Assembly: GCF_013314975.1 (NCBI RefSeq)
Contig: NZ_JABTYH010000016.1
Coordinates: 1-64,000, forward strand
DNA: 64,000 nt
From: Pseudarthrobacter oxydans
Lineage (GTDB): Bacteria; Actinomycetota; Actinomycetes; Actinomycetales; Micrococcaceae
Reading direction: 5' to 3'
The translations under genes and the position numbers were made by a program. The notes below the pieces were generated by a model that had not been told where the DNA came from, searched no databases, and saw only the letters and a program-made list of their open reading frames with translations. This document shows positions 46,556 through 56,232 of the stretch, in pieces (the stretch's first letter is position 1; each line of letters opens with the position of its first letter).

Positions 46556-48691
46556 ATGGTTGTCACGACCGACGAATCGCCTGTTCCAGGTGCTTCGGAC
46601 CATAAGGTGGAAGGTGCTACCTCCGTTCCGGTCGCCTCCAGCATGGACACATACGAGAAGTGGCAGAACTTGCTCGCAGACGCGTTCCTGCATCCGCATC
46701 AAGGCCCGACGGTATTTTTCGTAGATGACAGCGAACTTGGACGCTTGAACCCCGGGGAAGAGAGCGCCTGCAACCTCTCCGCAGCCGTCCGATCCCGCCT
46801 TCGCCTGACGGCTGGCCGATCGATGTTTAACCCGCTGCTCATGGCCTACCGGCGATGGCAACGTGGGCCAAAAGTCGAGCCGCCGCCCGTGCTTCCGGTG
46901 ATTGCTATCTCCGTCTTGGCAGCTACGAGGATGCGCTCAGACAAGGCGGCGAGGTCGACGAACTACTACCTTCGCCTCGCCCAGACCATCCTTCCGGATG
47001 GCGCGGATTCCGAACTTGAAGGGCTACGGAGAGACCTCGAAGAACGCGGGGCCTTCCTCCACGTCGTCGACATGTGGGTTGGCCTTCATCACTGGATCGA
47101 GGGTCAGCAAGGCGCCGTCGGCACCTCAACGATCCCGGAAGTACCGCACCCATCACGAATCGGCTACCCCCTCTCGCAAGCCCTTGTCCGCCAGAGCGAT
47201 CGCACATCGTTGACGCGCCTTTTTCAAGCGCTCAATCTCTCTCGAGGCGACTCGCCCAGCCCGGAAACCCTTCTGCGGGCGCTGGACATCTGGGCAGAGG
47301 ACGGGCGGAACCGGCTTAGCGAAGCGTTCATGGGAGCTCTAGCAGACTCCCAGATGCGGGCCTTGTTGGGGTCGGTCGTCGTGGCCCACGCTCGGGCCTG
47401 GGACGGCAGGGTAGTGACAAGCGAGGGCAAGCAGACCATCCCGGTCAAACTCGGCATCGATTTAGTTGCCTGGCAGACTCGTTGGCTATTCCCTGTGCCG
47501 AAGGGGCGACCCAGGACACTTGTCCTCGCTGAGCAGGGGGAGTCTCAAGGGGTTAGCCTCAGCGCGGTCGAGGGCCGTGAATACTACGCGGATCACAGCG
47601 CTCCAGCCGTGACCTTTTCACGTGTCCACTCCGGGTTCCAGCTTCGGGGCGGGGAATTTGCAGCCGTGTTCCCGCCCTCAGGGGTCGTATTCTTCTCTCC
47701 CGACCCCCAGACCGGCGCTTGGTCATCGGTCCCCGGCATGGTGCCCTACGAGGAACATGTCATCGCTGTCATCTCTCAGCATGTCCTTGATTTCCGGCGC
47801 CTGCTGGAAGAAGCCGCCGCGGAGGGCTGGCGCCAGGTCCCGCAGCGGCGATCCTTCCTTATCGACGGCTACGAGCTTTTCCAAAGAGTGCGCTTCTTTG
47901 ACGGGCACGCGCTCAGGGATGTGCTCTCACGTTTGCCCGGCCTCCGCGCCATAGGTGCCGTCTCCGAAGTGGTTCCGCGTGCCAAGCTAGTCCATGGCTT
48001 GCCTGTCGCCTCGTCGCTCTCGGCCCACCACTACCTCTCCGGTGGCGCGCCGGACCTCCTCCTGCCGTTCGGCAGGGAACATCGCATCGCAACTGTCACT
48101 CTCGACGGGAGGAGCGATAGAGTCCCTGCCAACGGTTTTCCTCTGCCGATTCGTCGCTTCGTCGACGAAACGGGCCGTCATGTTGTGCAAGCCGACGGGC
48201 AGGAGCTTGTGTTCACCATAATCAGCGAGGGCCCTGATCCCTCCCCGCCTGCTGGTACCGCGGGTCTCGGCTGGACCAGCACCGGACAGATTGGCGAATC
48301 GAACCAAGCTGACGCCGCAGTAATGGGCGCACTTGTCCCCGGGATTACTGCCACGGGCACGGTGCTCGGGCTCCGCGGTAGGGACGAGTCCTGGCTCCTG
48401 CACGAGGACGGGCACGGAGAGAAGGTGGCGGAACCTCCACTGCCCCGCTTCCTCTCCAGCATTGACATCGAGTTCTACTCGCCAGTCTTTGAAATTAGCG
48501 CAGCCTTAACCGCTCGGTGGCTCGCCCAGCGCCGCGGCCGTCTCTGGCGCCTGACGGAGATCGGCCCCGCAAGCCCTGAACGATACGAAGTCGAGATCGA
48601 CCTCTTAGACGCCTGGAAGCGGGCATGCACTGACGCGAACGGGGCCAAGCTCTGGAAGATGCGGCTGCAGATTGCAGGGGATGCGGCATGA
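46556..48691 (+). CDS. Defence operon protein 1 (DruF-like, unknown fold)
   Basis: About 711 residues, first gene of the operon. No catalytic motif recognised. Visible features are PTVFFVDDSELGRL near residue 40, a long alpha-helical N-terminal half, and a beta-rich C-terminal half with several Gly/Pro turns. The order (large unknown, small unknown, giant DUF1998 helicase) is that of Druantia type II (DruF, DruG, DruE). The homology call is from operon layout and size, not alignment. GGGGGG precedes ATG 46556; ATG 46526 is the longer alternative. The stop overlaps the next ATG (ATGA). Confidence 0.6.
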   Translation: MVVTTDESPVPGASDHKVEGATSVPVASSMDTYEKWQNLLADAFLHPHQGPTVFFVDDSELGRLNPGEESACNLSAAVRSRLRLTAGRSMFNPLLMAYRRWQRGPKVEPPPVLPVIAISVLAATRMRSDKAARSTNYYLRLAQTILPDGADSELEGLRRDLEERGAFLHVVDMWVGLHHWIEGQQGAVGTSTIPEVPHPSRIGYPLSQALVRQSDRTSLTRLFQALNLSRGDSPSPETLLRALDIWAEDGRNRLSEAFMGALADSQMRALLGSVVVAHARAWDGRVVTSEGKQTIPVKLGIDLVAWQTRWLFPVPKGRPRTLVLAEQGESQGVSLSAVEGREYYADHSAPAVTFSRVHSGFQLRGGEFAAVFPPSGVVFFSPDPQTGAWSSVPGMVPYEEHVIAVISQHVLDFRRLLEEAAAEGWRQVPQRRSFLIDGYELFQRVRFFDGHALRDVLSRLPGLRAIGAVSEVVPRAKLVHGLPVASSLSAHHYLSGGAPDLLLPFGREHRIATVTLDGRSDRVPANGFPLPIRRFVDETGRHVVQADGQELVFTIISEGPDPSPPAGTAGLGWTSTGQIGESNQADAAVMGALVPGITATGTVLGLRGRDESWLLHEDGHGEKVAEPPLPRFLSSIDIEFYSPVFEISAALTARWLAQRRGRLWRLTEIGPASPERYEVEIDLLDAWKRACTDANGAKLWKMRLQIAGDAA

Positions 48692-49614
48692 TAGGCGACC
48701 TCCTCCTGTCCTGGATCAGCGAAACCGGCAGCGGCACGATCGCTGACTTCAGCACACGCGCACTTTGGCTCGCCCATACCGAAGACCTCACCGTGTCTGA
48801 CAATGTCGGGGGGACATGGCTGCGAGACATCGCATCTTTGGGGCACTGCGAAGTGGACTGGAAGTTAGGCAAATGGTCCGTTGCTCCGCCAGTGATCACT
48901 AGACTTCCGCTTGCCGACGGCCTTGCTGTCCTCGTGGGTGCACGTAGGCCACGGCTGGTGCGTGCTATCGAAAATGCGGGACTTTATGTCGAGCACGCAA
49001 GACGGCCAAGTCGCGATGGAACACTCCCGTCGCCGACCACGATAATGATCCCCTACAAGCGGGCCGCGGACCTCGAAAACGCCGCTAACGACATCGGTGC
49101 CAAGTATGTCGGCTGCGCGGCGGCAGGCATAGCTGAGAAGCTGCAGGCGTCCCTCCCCTTGGACCGCAGCGCACCGCCCGCCTACGATTCTCTATTTGAG
49201 CAGCTCGTCGGCTTCAGTCCCCGGCGTTGGTCACCAGCGTCTCCCCGGGACCTCGCACTGCCCGACGGCCTCTATCGCGAGCAGGTACACGGCCGCTGGC
49301 GGTACACGCTGCGCCGTGACGGATCTTGGTACGCCGCCGAGCTCTCTCGCGGCATCTTCGCCGAGCTTGCACGACGAGGCAGCACGATCATTCACTGGCA
49401 GCCGGACTACGAGGATTGCAGCAGAGCGGGAACGGTGGTCCTCGATCAGGCTGTCCCCCTCCCTGCGCTTCACTCGAGGGTGCTCGTCCTCTGCAGCGGC
49501 TTCACGCCTCGATTCGACAGCGGGGCTAAAGCCGCGCTCTACGACAACGTCCCTCGCGAGATCGCCGAGCGCGTCGCATCTTCGCTGGGACAGACCCTCC
49601 ATATAAGTAGCTGA
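48688..49614 (+). CDS. Defence operon protein 2 (DruG-like, unknown fold)
   Basis: 308 residues. A possible winged-helix lies near the N-terminus (LGHCEVDWKLGKWSVAPPV). Further on are LVGARRPRLVRAIENAG and a beta segment YREQVHGRWRYTLRRDG. No enzymatic motif. Translation is coupled to protein 1 by a 4-base overlap. It may be the adaptor between the first protein and the helicase, as inferred from its constant place in such operons. Confidence 0.6.
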   Translation: MIGDLLLSWISETGSGTIADFSTRALWLAHTEDLTVSDNVGGTWLRDIASLGHCEVDWKLGKWSVAPPVITRLPLADGLAVLVGARRPRLVRAIENAGLYVEHARRPSRDGTLPSPTTIMIPYKRAADLENAANDIGAKYVGCAAAGIAEKLQASLPLDRSAPPAYDSLFEQLVGFSPRRWSPASPRDLALPDGLYREQVHGRWRYTLRRDGSWYAAELSRGIFAELARRGSTIIHWQPDYEDCSRAGTVVLDQAVPLPALHSRVLVLCSGFTPRFDSGAKAALYDNVPREIAERVASSLGQTLHISS

Positions 49615-49632
49615 ACAGGAAGACCAGGCACA

Positions 49633-52600
49633 ATGAGCAACGTCAGCACGCACCTTGACGCAATACAGACGTTCGAGCACCTGCGGGACGCCTACTTCCG
49701 CTACTACGACACCCCCTTTGGTCTCGCAGACGCGCGTCTGCAGGCGGAACGTCGGGCCCTCCTCGACCGCGACGGCGGTGTCTACCGCAAGCCCTTGATC
49801 GAGCTTCGGCCCGAATACGAAAGCGCCGGCTGCACCCTCGCCGCATCTGTCGCAGCAGCAGGAGCGGACCCCGATCTCGCCGAGTTCGCCGGTACCGGCC
49901 TCCTCCAGGGTGTCCCCTCGCTGTACCGGCATCAAGAGGAAGCCCTCGCCGCGGGTGTGCGGCAGGGAGGGCATATGGTCATCACCGCCGGTACCGGGTC
50001 AGGCAAGACCGAATCGTTCCTCCTACCGGTCCTGTCTTCGCTGCTCAACGAATCGCGTTCCTGGACGGGACACGGCGCAGTGCCGACTGACTGGTGGACC
50101 GGCGACAGCAACGCGTTCAGCGCCCAACGGGACGGCGAAACTGGACGCACAGCCGCCGTCCGAGCCCTTGTCCTCTACCCGATGAACGCGCTGGTTGACG
50201 ATCAACTCATCCGCCTGCGCCGTGCCCTCGACAACGACAGTATCCGTTCATGGCTTGACGAGAACCGCAACGGGCACCGCTTCTACTTCGGCCGCTACAC
50301 GGGCGCCACACCGGTCACCGGGACCCGAGGCAACAACCTTGCCCTCGGAGAACTACGCCGCTACCTGCGCGAGACCAGTCGGCGCGGAGCCCGGGCGCGG
50401 GAAATCGCAGCCCAGAAGGCCGACGACGACCTCCGCTACTTCGTACCGCGCCTGGATGGAGCGGAGATGCGCTCACGATGGGACATGCTCGACTACCCGC
50501 CCGACATCCTCATCACGAACTACTCCATGCTTAACGTGATGCTCCTGCGCGAGCGGGACGGGCACTTCTTCGACTCCACCCGCCAATGGCTCGAAGACCC
50601 GGCCAACGTGTTCACTCTCGTGGTCGACGAGCTCCACACCTACCGCGGGACCGCGGGCACGGAAGTGGCCTACCTCCTGCGTACCCTCAAGCACCGCCTG
50701 GGCTTGGATGCACGCCCCGAGCAGTTCCGCGTCCTCGCCGCTTCCGCCTCCCTCGACCCCGGACGCGACAGCGACTATCTGCACCAGTTCTTCGACGTCG
50801 CTCCCGGAACTTTCGACTTCATCGGGGGCTCCGGCATCACCCCGTCTGCCTACCACACGCCGCCCGAAGCCGACCCGGCCGCCCTGGCTGAGGCAGATCC
50901 GACAGCCGCAGCCGCTCAGGCTCGAACGGACGGAGTCGTTGACGCTCTCAGAGGTGTCCTCCACGCCGACGGAACCGGGGCAGCTAAGACCCTCAGCCAG
51001 GTCGCCGAAGATGTCTTCCCCGGCACACCAGCAGACGTCTCGGAACGGGCGATCTCAAGAGTCCTCGCTGGCCTCGCCCAAGACCCGCACCCCGGCGACC
51101 CGAAGTTCCGCGCCCACCTGTTCTTCCGCAACGTTGTCGGCATGTGGGCATGCTGCGACCCCGCCTGCGCTGCTGTCTCCGAACCGCAGCCCGACCGGAC
51201 CGTTGGAAAGCTGTTCTCCGAGCCCGCAACCCGGTGCGAATGTGGCGGGCGGGTGCTAGAGCTGCTGTACTGCCAGAACTGTGGTGATGTCATGCTCGGT
51301 GGCTTTGCTCCCGAAGGCGAACTCCAGAAGCCAGCTGTGAAGACAATGCTGCTTGCCGACGTCCCCGAACTCGCAAAACTGCCCGACCAGGTCTCCCTTC
51401 AGCGGACCGCCGACAACTACCTTGTCTACTGGCCTCGCCCTCAAGCCACTCTGACGAACCTCGACTCACCATTCTGGAACCGCGACAGGGACGCCGTCGC
51501 CTACGCCTTCCGGCAGAGCAAGCTCAACCCCGCCTCCGGCGAGCTCAGCAACCTTGCTGAAGGGTTCACCGGATGGAGCTTCCACGCCCGTATCGCCCGG
51601 AACAAGACCACCGGGGAACTGCAGCGTCCGGTCGATACCGTCAGCCCCTTCCCGACGCAGTGCCCCAACTGTGGCGACGACTGGGAGATCCAGTTTGGCC
51701 GCAACGGGCGCCTCAAGCCAACCGATCCGGCCACACAACGTTCACCGATCCGGCAGATGCGCACCGGTTTCGAGAAGATCAATCAGGTACTCACCACCGA
51801 ACTCGCCAACGACCTCGGAGAGGCAGAGCGCAAGCTCATAGTTTTCACCGACAGCCGTCAAGACGCCGCGAAGCTCTCGGCTGGCCTCGGCCTCCGGCAC
51901 TACCAGGACCTGCTGCGCCAGCTGCTCTATGCTCGGCTCTCCGCTTCAGGCGGCACCGCTCAGGACGTCACATTGGCCGAAGCCCACGTGCTCCAGAATG
52001 AGAAATCCCCGGAATCCTTCGCCGCTCTCGACAGACTGAAGCAGCGCGATGCTGCCGCACTCGCCGAGCTCCGCGAGGTGTGGGACGGCAAGCCCGGAAC
52101 CGGCCCAGCCGACGCCGAGCGCCTGAAAGGCAAGCTGGCAGCGCCTCCATCGTTGCGAGAACTTGCCGCCGAAGTATCTTCCGATCTCCTCAAGCTTGGG
52201 ATGAACCCGGGCGGCCCCCATGCCCGCCTCCGAGAGACTTCCGAAGATCCCGCAGTTCCATGGTCGCAGCTCTACAACTGGCAAGTCAGCCCACCGTCGC
52301 CCAAGGCAGGCCTCACTGATCCTCAAACAGCACTGCTCAATGACATCAGTAGCTCTCTCGAAGAGGAACTACTCCAAGGGCTGTTCTCAGGAGGAGGCCG
52401 CGACTTCGAGTCCCTCGGACTCGGTTGGCTGACTCTGGCCTCCGACACTGCCCCCGCCGACGGGCCGACCGATCACGCCACTGGGCAGACACGTGCGGCA
52501 CTGCGCATCCTCGCCGACCAGCGCCGGTTCTTCCGCCTCCGCACACCGCGCCCAAACCCGACACCCACACTTCGTAAGTTCTGGACGGCCGTGGCTGCCG

Positions 52601-55074
52601 CGGAGGGAACCAGTCCCGATAGCGTCCACGACCAGGCTCGCACGAGGGCGGGCACGGCTCTCGTGGATTATCTGATCGATCCCTCTGCGGTAGTGCTGCG
52701 GACGGGTGAGGGACGCGCTTGGGTCTGCGCCAAATGCAGCCGCCGCCACCTGACCACCGGCAATGGCTACTGCACGAAATGTGCAGCCCCTTTGCCCAAT
52801 ACCGCCGTCCCCATCGACGCTGATCAGGACTACTACGCTTGGAAGGCCACCAGGGGCGACGGCATGTTCCGGATCAACACCGCGGAGCTAACCGGGCAGA
52901 CCGACCGAATCGATGCGCAGTCCCGTCAAGCACGGTTTCAGAACGTATTCCTCGGCTCCGGTGAAAACGAGCTGGCCGACGCCGTCGACCTTCTCTCCGT
53001 CACCACCACGATGGAAGCCGGAGTGGACATCGGCGCCCTCTCCGCCGTCGTCCTAGGTAACATGCCCCCTACTCGATTCAACTACCAGCAGCGCGTGGGC
53101 CGCGCCGGGCGCCGCAACTCGCCCGTTGCGATCGCCCTAACTGTATGCCGCGGCCGCAGTCACGACGAGTACTACTTCGAACGACCTGATCGCATCACCA
53201 ACGAACCCACCCCCAAGCCGTACCTTGCCTTGAACCGGCCCGAAATCTTGGCTCGCTCGCTGCGCAGCGAAATCCTGCGACAGGCATCCGTTGACATCAT
53301 TTCCGTCACCGACGGGGAAGACCCCAGCGTCAACGTGCATGGCGCGTTCGGGAAGACCGCCGACTGGCTGACGGTGCTCCGGCCCCGTTTCGAACAGTGG
53401 CTCCAGGAACACCCAGACAGAATCCGGGATGCGGCTCGCTCCCTTGCGCGGAGCACGGTTTTCCACGACACCGCCGACGATGAAGCGTCAAGATGTGCCT
53501 CAACGTTCGTCGCCGAGATCGACGCGGCAGCCGCTACCCAGAAACATGAGGACCTCAGCCAGTTGCTCGCGGAATGCGGTCTCCTGCCCATGTTCGGTTT
53601 CCCCACCTCAGTGCGCTACCTCCACCTCAACCGACCGAGGCGTTCCTCTCCCTGGCCGCCCACCGGAGTCATCGACCGCGACCTGAGCATGGCCGTAAGC
53701 CAATTCGCCCCGATGAGCGAAGTGGTCCGCGATGGCATCGTCTACCCGGTCGTCGGGATCACCGCATTCAAGCCCGTGGGCACTCGTCCTCAGCCGCTGC
53801 CGGATCCACTTGGGCCGGAGTCACCGCTGTCGATCTGCCGTGCCTGCTCGTATCTCGGCGAGCAGGAGGCCGGAGGGCAACCAACTAATACCTGTCCCAG
53901 ATGCGGGGCTGGGCCCAGCTTCTACGCCACTGTCCCGATGCGCGAACCGCTCGGGTTCCGCAGCGGGCGTGGAACTGATTTCGATGGCAACTTCTCCTGG
54001 AGCCCGCGTGCCATGGCCGCTAGAGCCATGACCGACATGGATGCCCTCACCCCACAGACTCCAGGCCAAGCCATCTTCCTCGCGGGCCCCGGCTCCCGCT
54101 ATGTCATCAACGACAACGGCGGCCAGTGCTTCGCCCTCCGCAGGGCAGCTCCTGGAGGCCCTGAGTGGGGCGGCTATGTCTCCACACGCGCCATCGAAGC
54201 AGAGCTACTCCATCCCTCCTCCGCCGCCGGAGATCCGATCAGCGTTGCCCTCGGAGCCGTACAGCACACCGACTTCCTATTCGCCGGGGCTGCCGCTCCC
54301 ACGATTCCCAGTTCTGGACTCCGTCTCAATCTCGTCTCAGGCGTCCGCCAGCCATACGGCGCTCAGGAAGTCGCTGACAGCCGCCGCGCCGCCTGGTATT
54401 CATTCGCCTTCCTGCTGCGCACCGTCGCTTCTGCGGCGCTCGACATCCAGCCCCTTGAACTCGCCGCAGGCATCTATTCCGGCACGGCGAGCGGGGCTCC
54501 GGCCACCTATGCCTTCCTGGCCGACACCCTCGAGAATGGAGCCGGGTTCAGCACCCACCTCGGCTCATCGGGTTTCCTGCCCGAGTTCCTCGACTCGATC
54601 GCCGACTACCTCACGGAATTGGAGGATCCATCCCACGCAGCTGCCTGCAGCTCCTCTTGCTACCGGTGCTTGCGTGACTACGGCAACATGGCGTATCACG
54701 CACTACTCGACTGGCGGCTTGCCCGAGACCTGTTTGGGCTCCTTCAAGGCAAGTCCTTGGGTATCGATACTGCGGTGGAGGCTGCTGCTATCGAGAGGTG
54801 GGCGCGGGCCTACAACGCGGCGCCCATCAGCAGCACCGTATCCGTTGCACGCTTCGATAGCCCCAGTGAAGGATCGTTCGCTGTGGTCGCCCGTCATCCA
54901 TTCGAAGCGTCCGAGGAAACCCTCATAGCTCCCCGCCTTGCCGAGGCGATGGCTGAGATCGAAGCATCCGAAGAGGGTCTGGACGGGGTTGTCTTCGTCG
55001 ACTCCTTCACGCTTGACCGGGACCCTCGCCGGGTGCTCAAGCTCATCTCTGACTCCGACCTAGTAGGCGCCTGA
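49633..55074 (+). CDS. Giant DEAD/DEAH helicase with DUF1998 (MZB) domain, DruE-like
   Basis: 1813 residues. Walker A is TAGTGSGKTES (near 120), motif Ia YPMNALVDDQ, Walker B VVDELHTYRG (near 331) and motif III LAASASL. Motifs V/VI are TTTMEAGVDIGALSAVVLGN and QQRVGRAGRR (near 1130-1160), separated from the first RecA lobe by a long insert. Four zinc-ribbon segments occur: CECGG...CQNCGD, CPNCGDDW, CAKC...CTKC and CRAC...CPRCG. The C-terminal cysteine cluster CSSSCYRCLRDYGN (near 1672) is the DUF1998/MZB signature. Helicase and DUF1998 parts in one chain match Druantia DruE rather than the split DISARM DrmA/DrmB. ATG has AGGAAGACCAGG upstream. Confidence 0.85.
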   Translation: MSNVSTHLDAIQTFEHLRDAYFRYYDTPFGLADARLQAERRALLDRDGGVYRKPLIELRPEYESAGCTLAASVAAAGADPDLAEFAGTGLLQGVPSLYRHQEEALAAGVRQGGHMVITAGTGSGKTESFLLPVLSSLLNESRSWTGHGAVPTDWWTGDSNAFSAQRDGETGRTAAVRALVLYPMNALVDDQLIRLRRALDNDSIRSWLDENRNGHRFYFGRYTGATPVTGTRGNNLALGELRRYLRETSRRGARAREIAAQKADDDLRYFVPRLDGAEMRSRWDMLDYPPDILITNYSMLNVMLLRERDGHFFDSTRQWLEDPANVFTLVVDELHTYRGTAGTEVAYLLRTLKHRLGLDARPEQFRVLAASASLDPGRDSDYLHQFFDVAPGTFDFIGGSGITPSAYHTPPEADPAALAEADPTAAAAQARTDGVVDALRGVLHADGTGAAKTLSQVAEDVFPGTPADVSERAISRVLAGLAQDPHPGDPKFRAHLFFRNVVGMWACCDPACAAVSEPQPDRTVGKLFSEPATRCECGGRVLELLYCQNCGDVMLGGFAPEGELQKPAVKTMLLADVPELAKLPDQVSLQRTADNYLVYWPRPQATLTNLDSPFWNRDRDAVAYAFRQSKLNPASGELSNLAEGFTGWSFHARIARNKTTGELQRPVDTVSPFPTQCPNCGDDWEIQFGRNGRLKPTDPATQRSPIRQMRTGFEKINQVLTTELANDLGEAERKLIVFTDSRQDAAKLSAGLGLRHYQDLLRQLLYARLSASGGTAQDVTLAEAHVLQNEKSPESFAALDRLKQRDAAALAELREVWDGKPGTGPADAERLKGKLAAPPSLRELAAEVSSDLLKLGMNPGGPHARLRETSEDPAVPWSQLYNWQVSPPSPKAGLTDPQTALLNDISSSLEEELLQGLFSGGGRDFESLGLGWLTLASDTAPADGPTDHATGQTRAALRILADQRRFFRLRTPRPNPTPTLRKFWTAVAAAEGTSPDSVHDQARTRAGTALVDYLIDPSAVVLRTGEGRAWVCAKCSRRHLTTGNGYCTKCAAPLPNTAVPIDADQDYYAWKATRGDGMFRINTAELTGQTDRIDAQSRQARFQNVFLGSGENELADAVDLLSVTTTMEAGVDIGALSAVVLGNMPPTRFNYQQRVGRAGRRNSPVAIALTVCRGRSHDEYYFERPDRITNEPTPKPYLALNRPEILARSLRSEILRQASVDIISVTDGEDPSVNVHGAFGKTADWLTVLRPRFEQWLQEHPDRIRDAARSLARSTVFHDTADDEASRCASTFVAEIDAAAATQKHEDLSQLLAECGLLPMFGFPTSVRYLHLNRPRRSSPWPPTGVIDRDLSMAVSQFAPMSEVVRDGIVYPVVGITAFKPVGTRPQPLPDPLGPESPLSICRACSYLGEQEAGGQPTNTCPRCGAGPSFYATVPMREPLGFRSGRGTDFDGNFSWSPRAMAARAMTDMDALTPQTPGQAIFLAGPGSRYVINDNGGQCFALRRAAPGGPEWGGYVSTRAIEAELLHPSSAAGDPISVALGAVQHTDFLFAGAAAPTIPSSGLRLNLVSGVRQPYGAQEVADSRRAAWYSFAFLLRTVASAALDIQPLELAAGIYSGTASGAPATYAFLADTLENGAGFSTHLGSSGFLPEFLDSIADYLTELEDPSHAAACSSSCYRCLRDYGNMAYHALLDWRLARDLFGLLQGKSLGIDTAVEAAAIERWARAYNAAPISSTVSVARFDSPSEGSFAVVARHPFEASEETLIAPRLAEAMAEIEASEEGLDGVVFVDSFTLDRDPRRVLKLISDSDLVGA

Positions 55075-55088
55075 AAGGGGCAGACGAG

Positions 55089-56045
55089 TTGCCGCAGTGG
55101 TGGTCATCCACAGCCGCGTGGCGTCTGTTGAGCTGCCCTCTTTCGGCGGTGCCTGCAAACGAGCCCGCACGACCGTCGGCGCAGGATCTTGGCAATGCTG
55201 GCTCCGTTGCTCACCTCGCACTTCAGCACTGGATCGAAAGCGGAGTATGGGCGCGTGAGGATCCGGGCATGCGGCTGCAGGGATGCTTCGATGAGATCGT
55301 TGCTAGCCGCGGGATCGACATTGCCCGCATGCCGCAGGCCGTCATCACGCGGGCACGGCTGAAGTCACGCGGGAAGGAGCTCAGCGCCATCCTGGCGGGC
55401 GCGGGGGCCGGTATTCGCACTGAATTGCTGCTGACTGACGAAGGCAACCATCTTTTTGGCATCCTCGACGTTGCAGCTGGCGGTGCCGAGGGCCTCATCA
55501 TTGACCTCAAGACCGGACGCGACGACACCGCGGCGCCCTCCCGAGCGGTCAAGCACCATATGACGTTCTACGCTCATCTCTTCCAAGTCACCTTCGGTAT
55601 GCCTCCGAAGCACGTGATCGTCTTCAACCTGCAGCAGGGCCCCGCAGAGATTGAGGTCAGCCCCTCTGCGATCACCAATCTCGTAGGGGACATCCTCACG
55701 GCGCAGTCCAACGGGCGAACCCTGGCCCGACCGCAGCCAGATGTATGCCGGTTCTGCACGAAGCGGATTACTTGTGAACCACATTGGAAAGCCGTTGCCG
55801 CCTGGGATCCCCCGGACGCAATTGAGGGGACAATCGTCAGCATTGAACGCTCCAGCTCGGGCATGGTCGCAGTGTCGATCGACGGACATTGGCTCACCGG
55901 CATGGTCGGCAGCCTGCTTCCCGATGACGCCAAGCCTGGCCAATTTGCTCGGGCGGTGCGGGTCCGGCGACGCAGTCCCGGCGTGGAGCCGCCGGAATGG
56001 GCTGCGAGTAGCATCACCGAAATCCGTGTCCTGCGTGCACCGTAG
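55089..56045 (+). CDS. Cas4/RecB-like PD-(D/E)XK nuclease with four-cysteine cluster
   Basis: 318 residues, TTG start with AAAGGGG upstream, 14 bases after the helicase stop. The RecB-type active site is visible: His42 (SVAHLAL), Glu112, Asp127 (FGILDVA) and Asp139-x-Lys141 (IDLKTG). Cys16 plus Cys220, Cys223 and Cys229 form the four-cysteine arrangement that holds an Fe-S cluster in Cas4 and AddB. About 80 further C-terminal residues form a small beta domain. No cas genes or CRISPR array are in the window, so it most likely works with the helicase as DNA end-processing nuclease. Confidence 0.82.
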   Translation: MPQWWSSTAAWRLLSCPLSAVPANEPARPSAQDLGNAGSVAHLALQHWIESGVWAREDPGMRLQGCFDEIVASRGIDIARMPQAVITRARLKSRGKELSAILAGAGAGIRTELLLTDEGNHLFGILDVAAGGAEGLIIDLKTGRDDTAAPSRAVKHHMTFYAHLFQVTFGMPPKHVIVFNLQQGPAEIEVSPSAITNLVGDILTAQSNGRTLARPQPDVCRFCTKRITCEPHWKAVAAWDPPDAIEGTIVSIERSSSGMVAVSIDGHWLTGMVGSLLPDDAKPGQFARAVRVRRRSPGVEPPEWAASSITEIRVLRAP

Positions 56046-56232
56046 GCTCGTTGCCGGTACCTTTCGGAATTTGGATGTGCTTGTCCCCGGCGCGCCGTCA
56101 CCGCTCCGCGAAGCCGCGCCCCCAACAGCCGCCCAAAGACCCCAGAATGAGCCGCCAGCCCGGGTGACGACTCAGTCCACGGTTAGCCTCGAGGTCTTAT
56201 TCAAGTTGGTTGAAGAGACATTGTTGGTGCAG

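Noticed and set aside
46556..55074. Assignment of the helicase operon to DISARM
   Set aside because: DISARM has separate DrmA helicase and DrmB DUF1998 proteins and a phospholipase-D-type DrmC; here helicase and DUF1998 are one chain and no PLD motif is seen.
55089..56045. Reading the four-cysteine nuclease as a CRISPR Cas4
   Set aside because: No cas1, cas2 or effector gene and no CRISPR repeat array is present in the window; the gene is coupled to the DUF1998 helicase.
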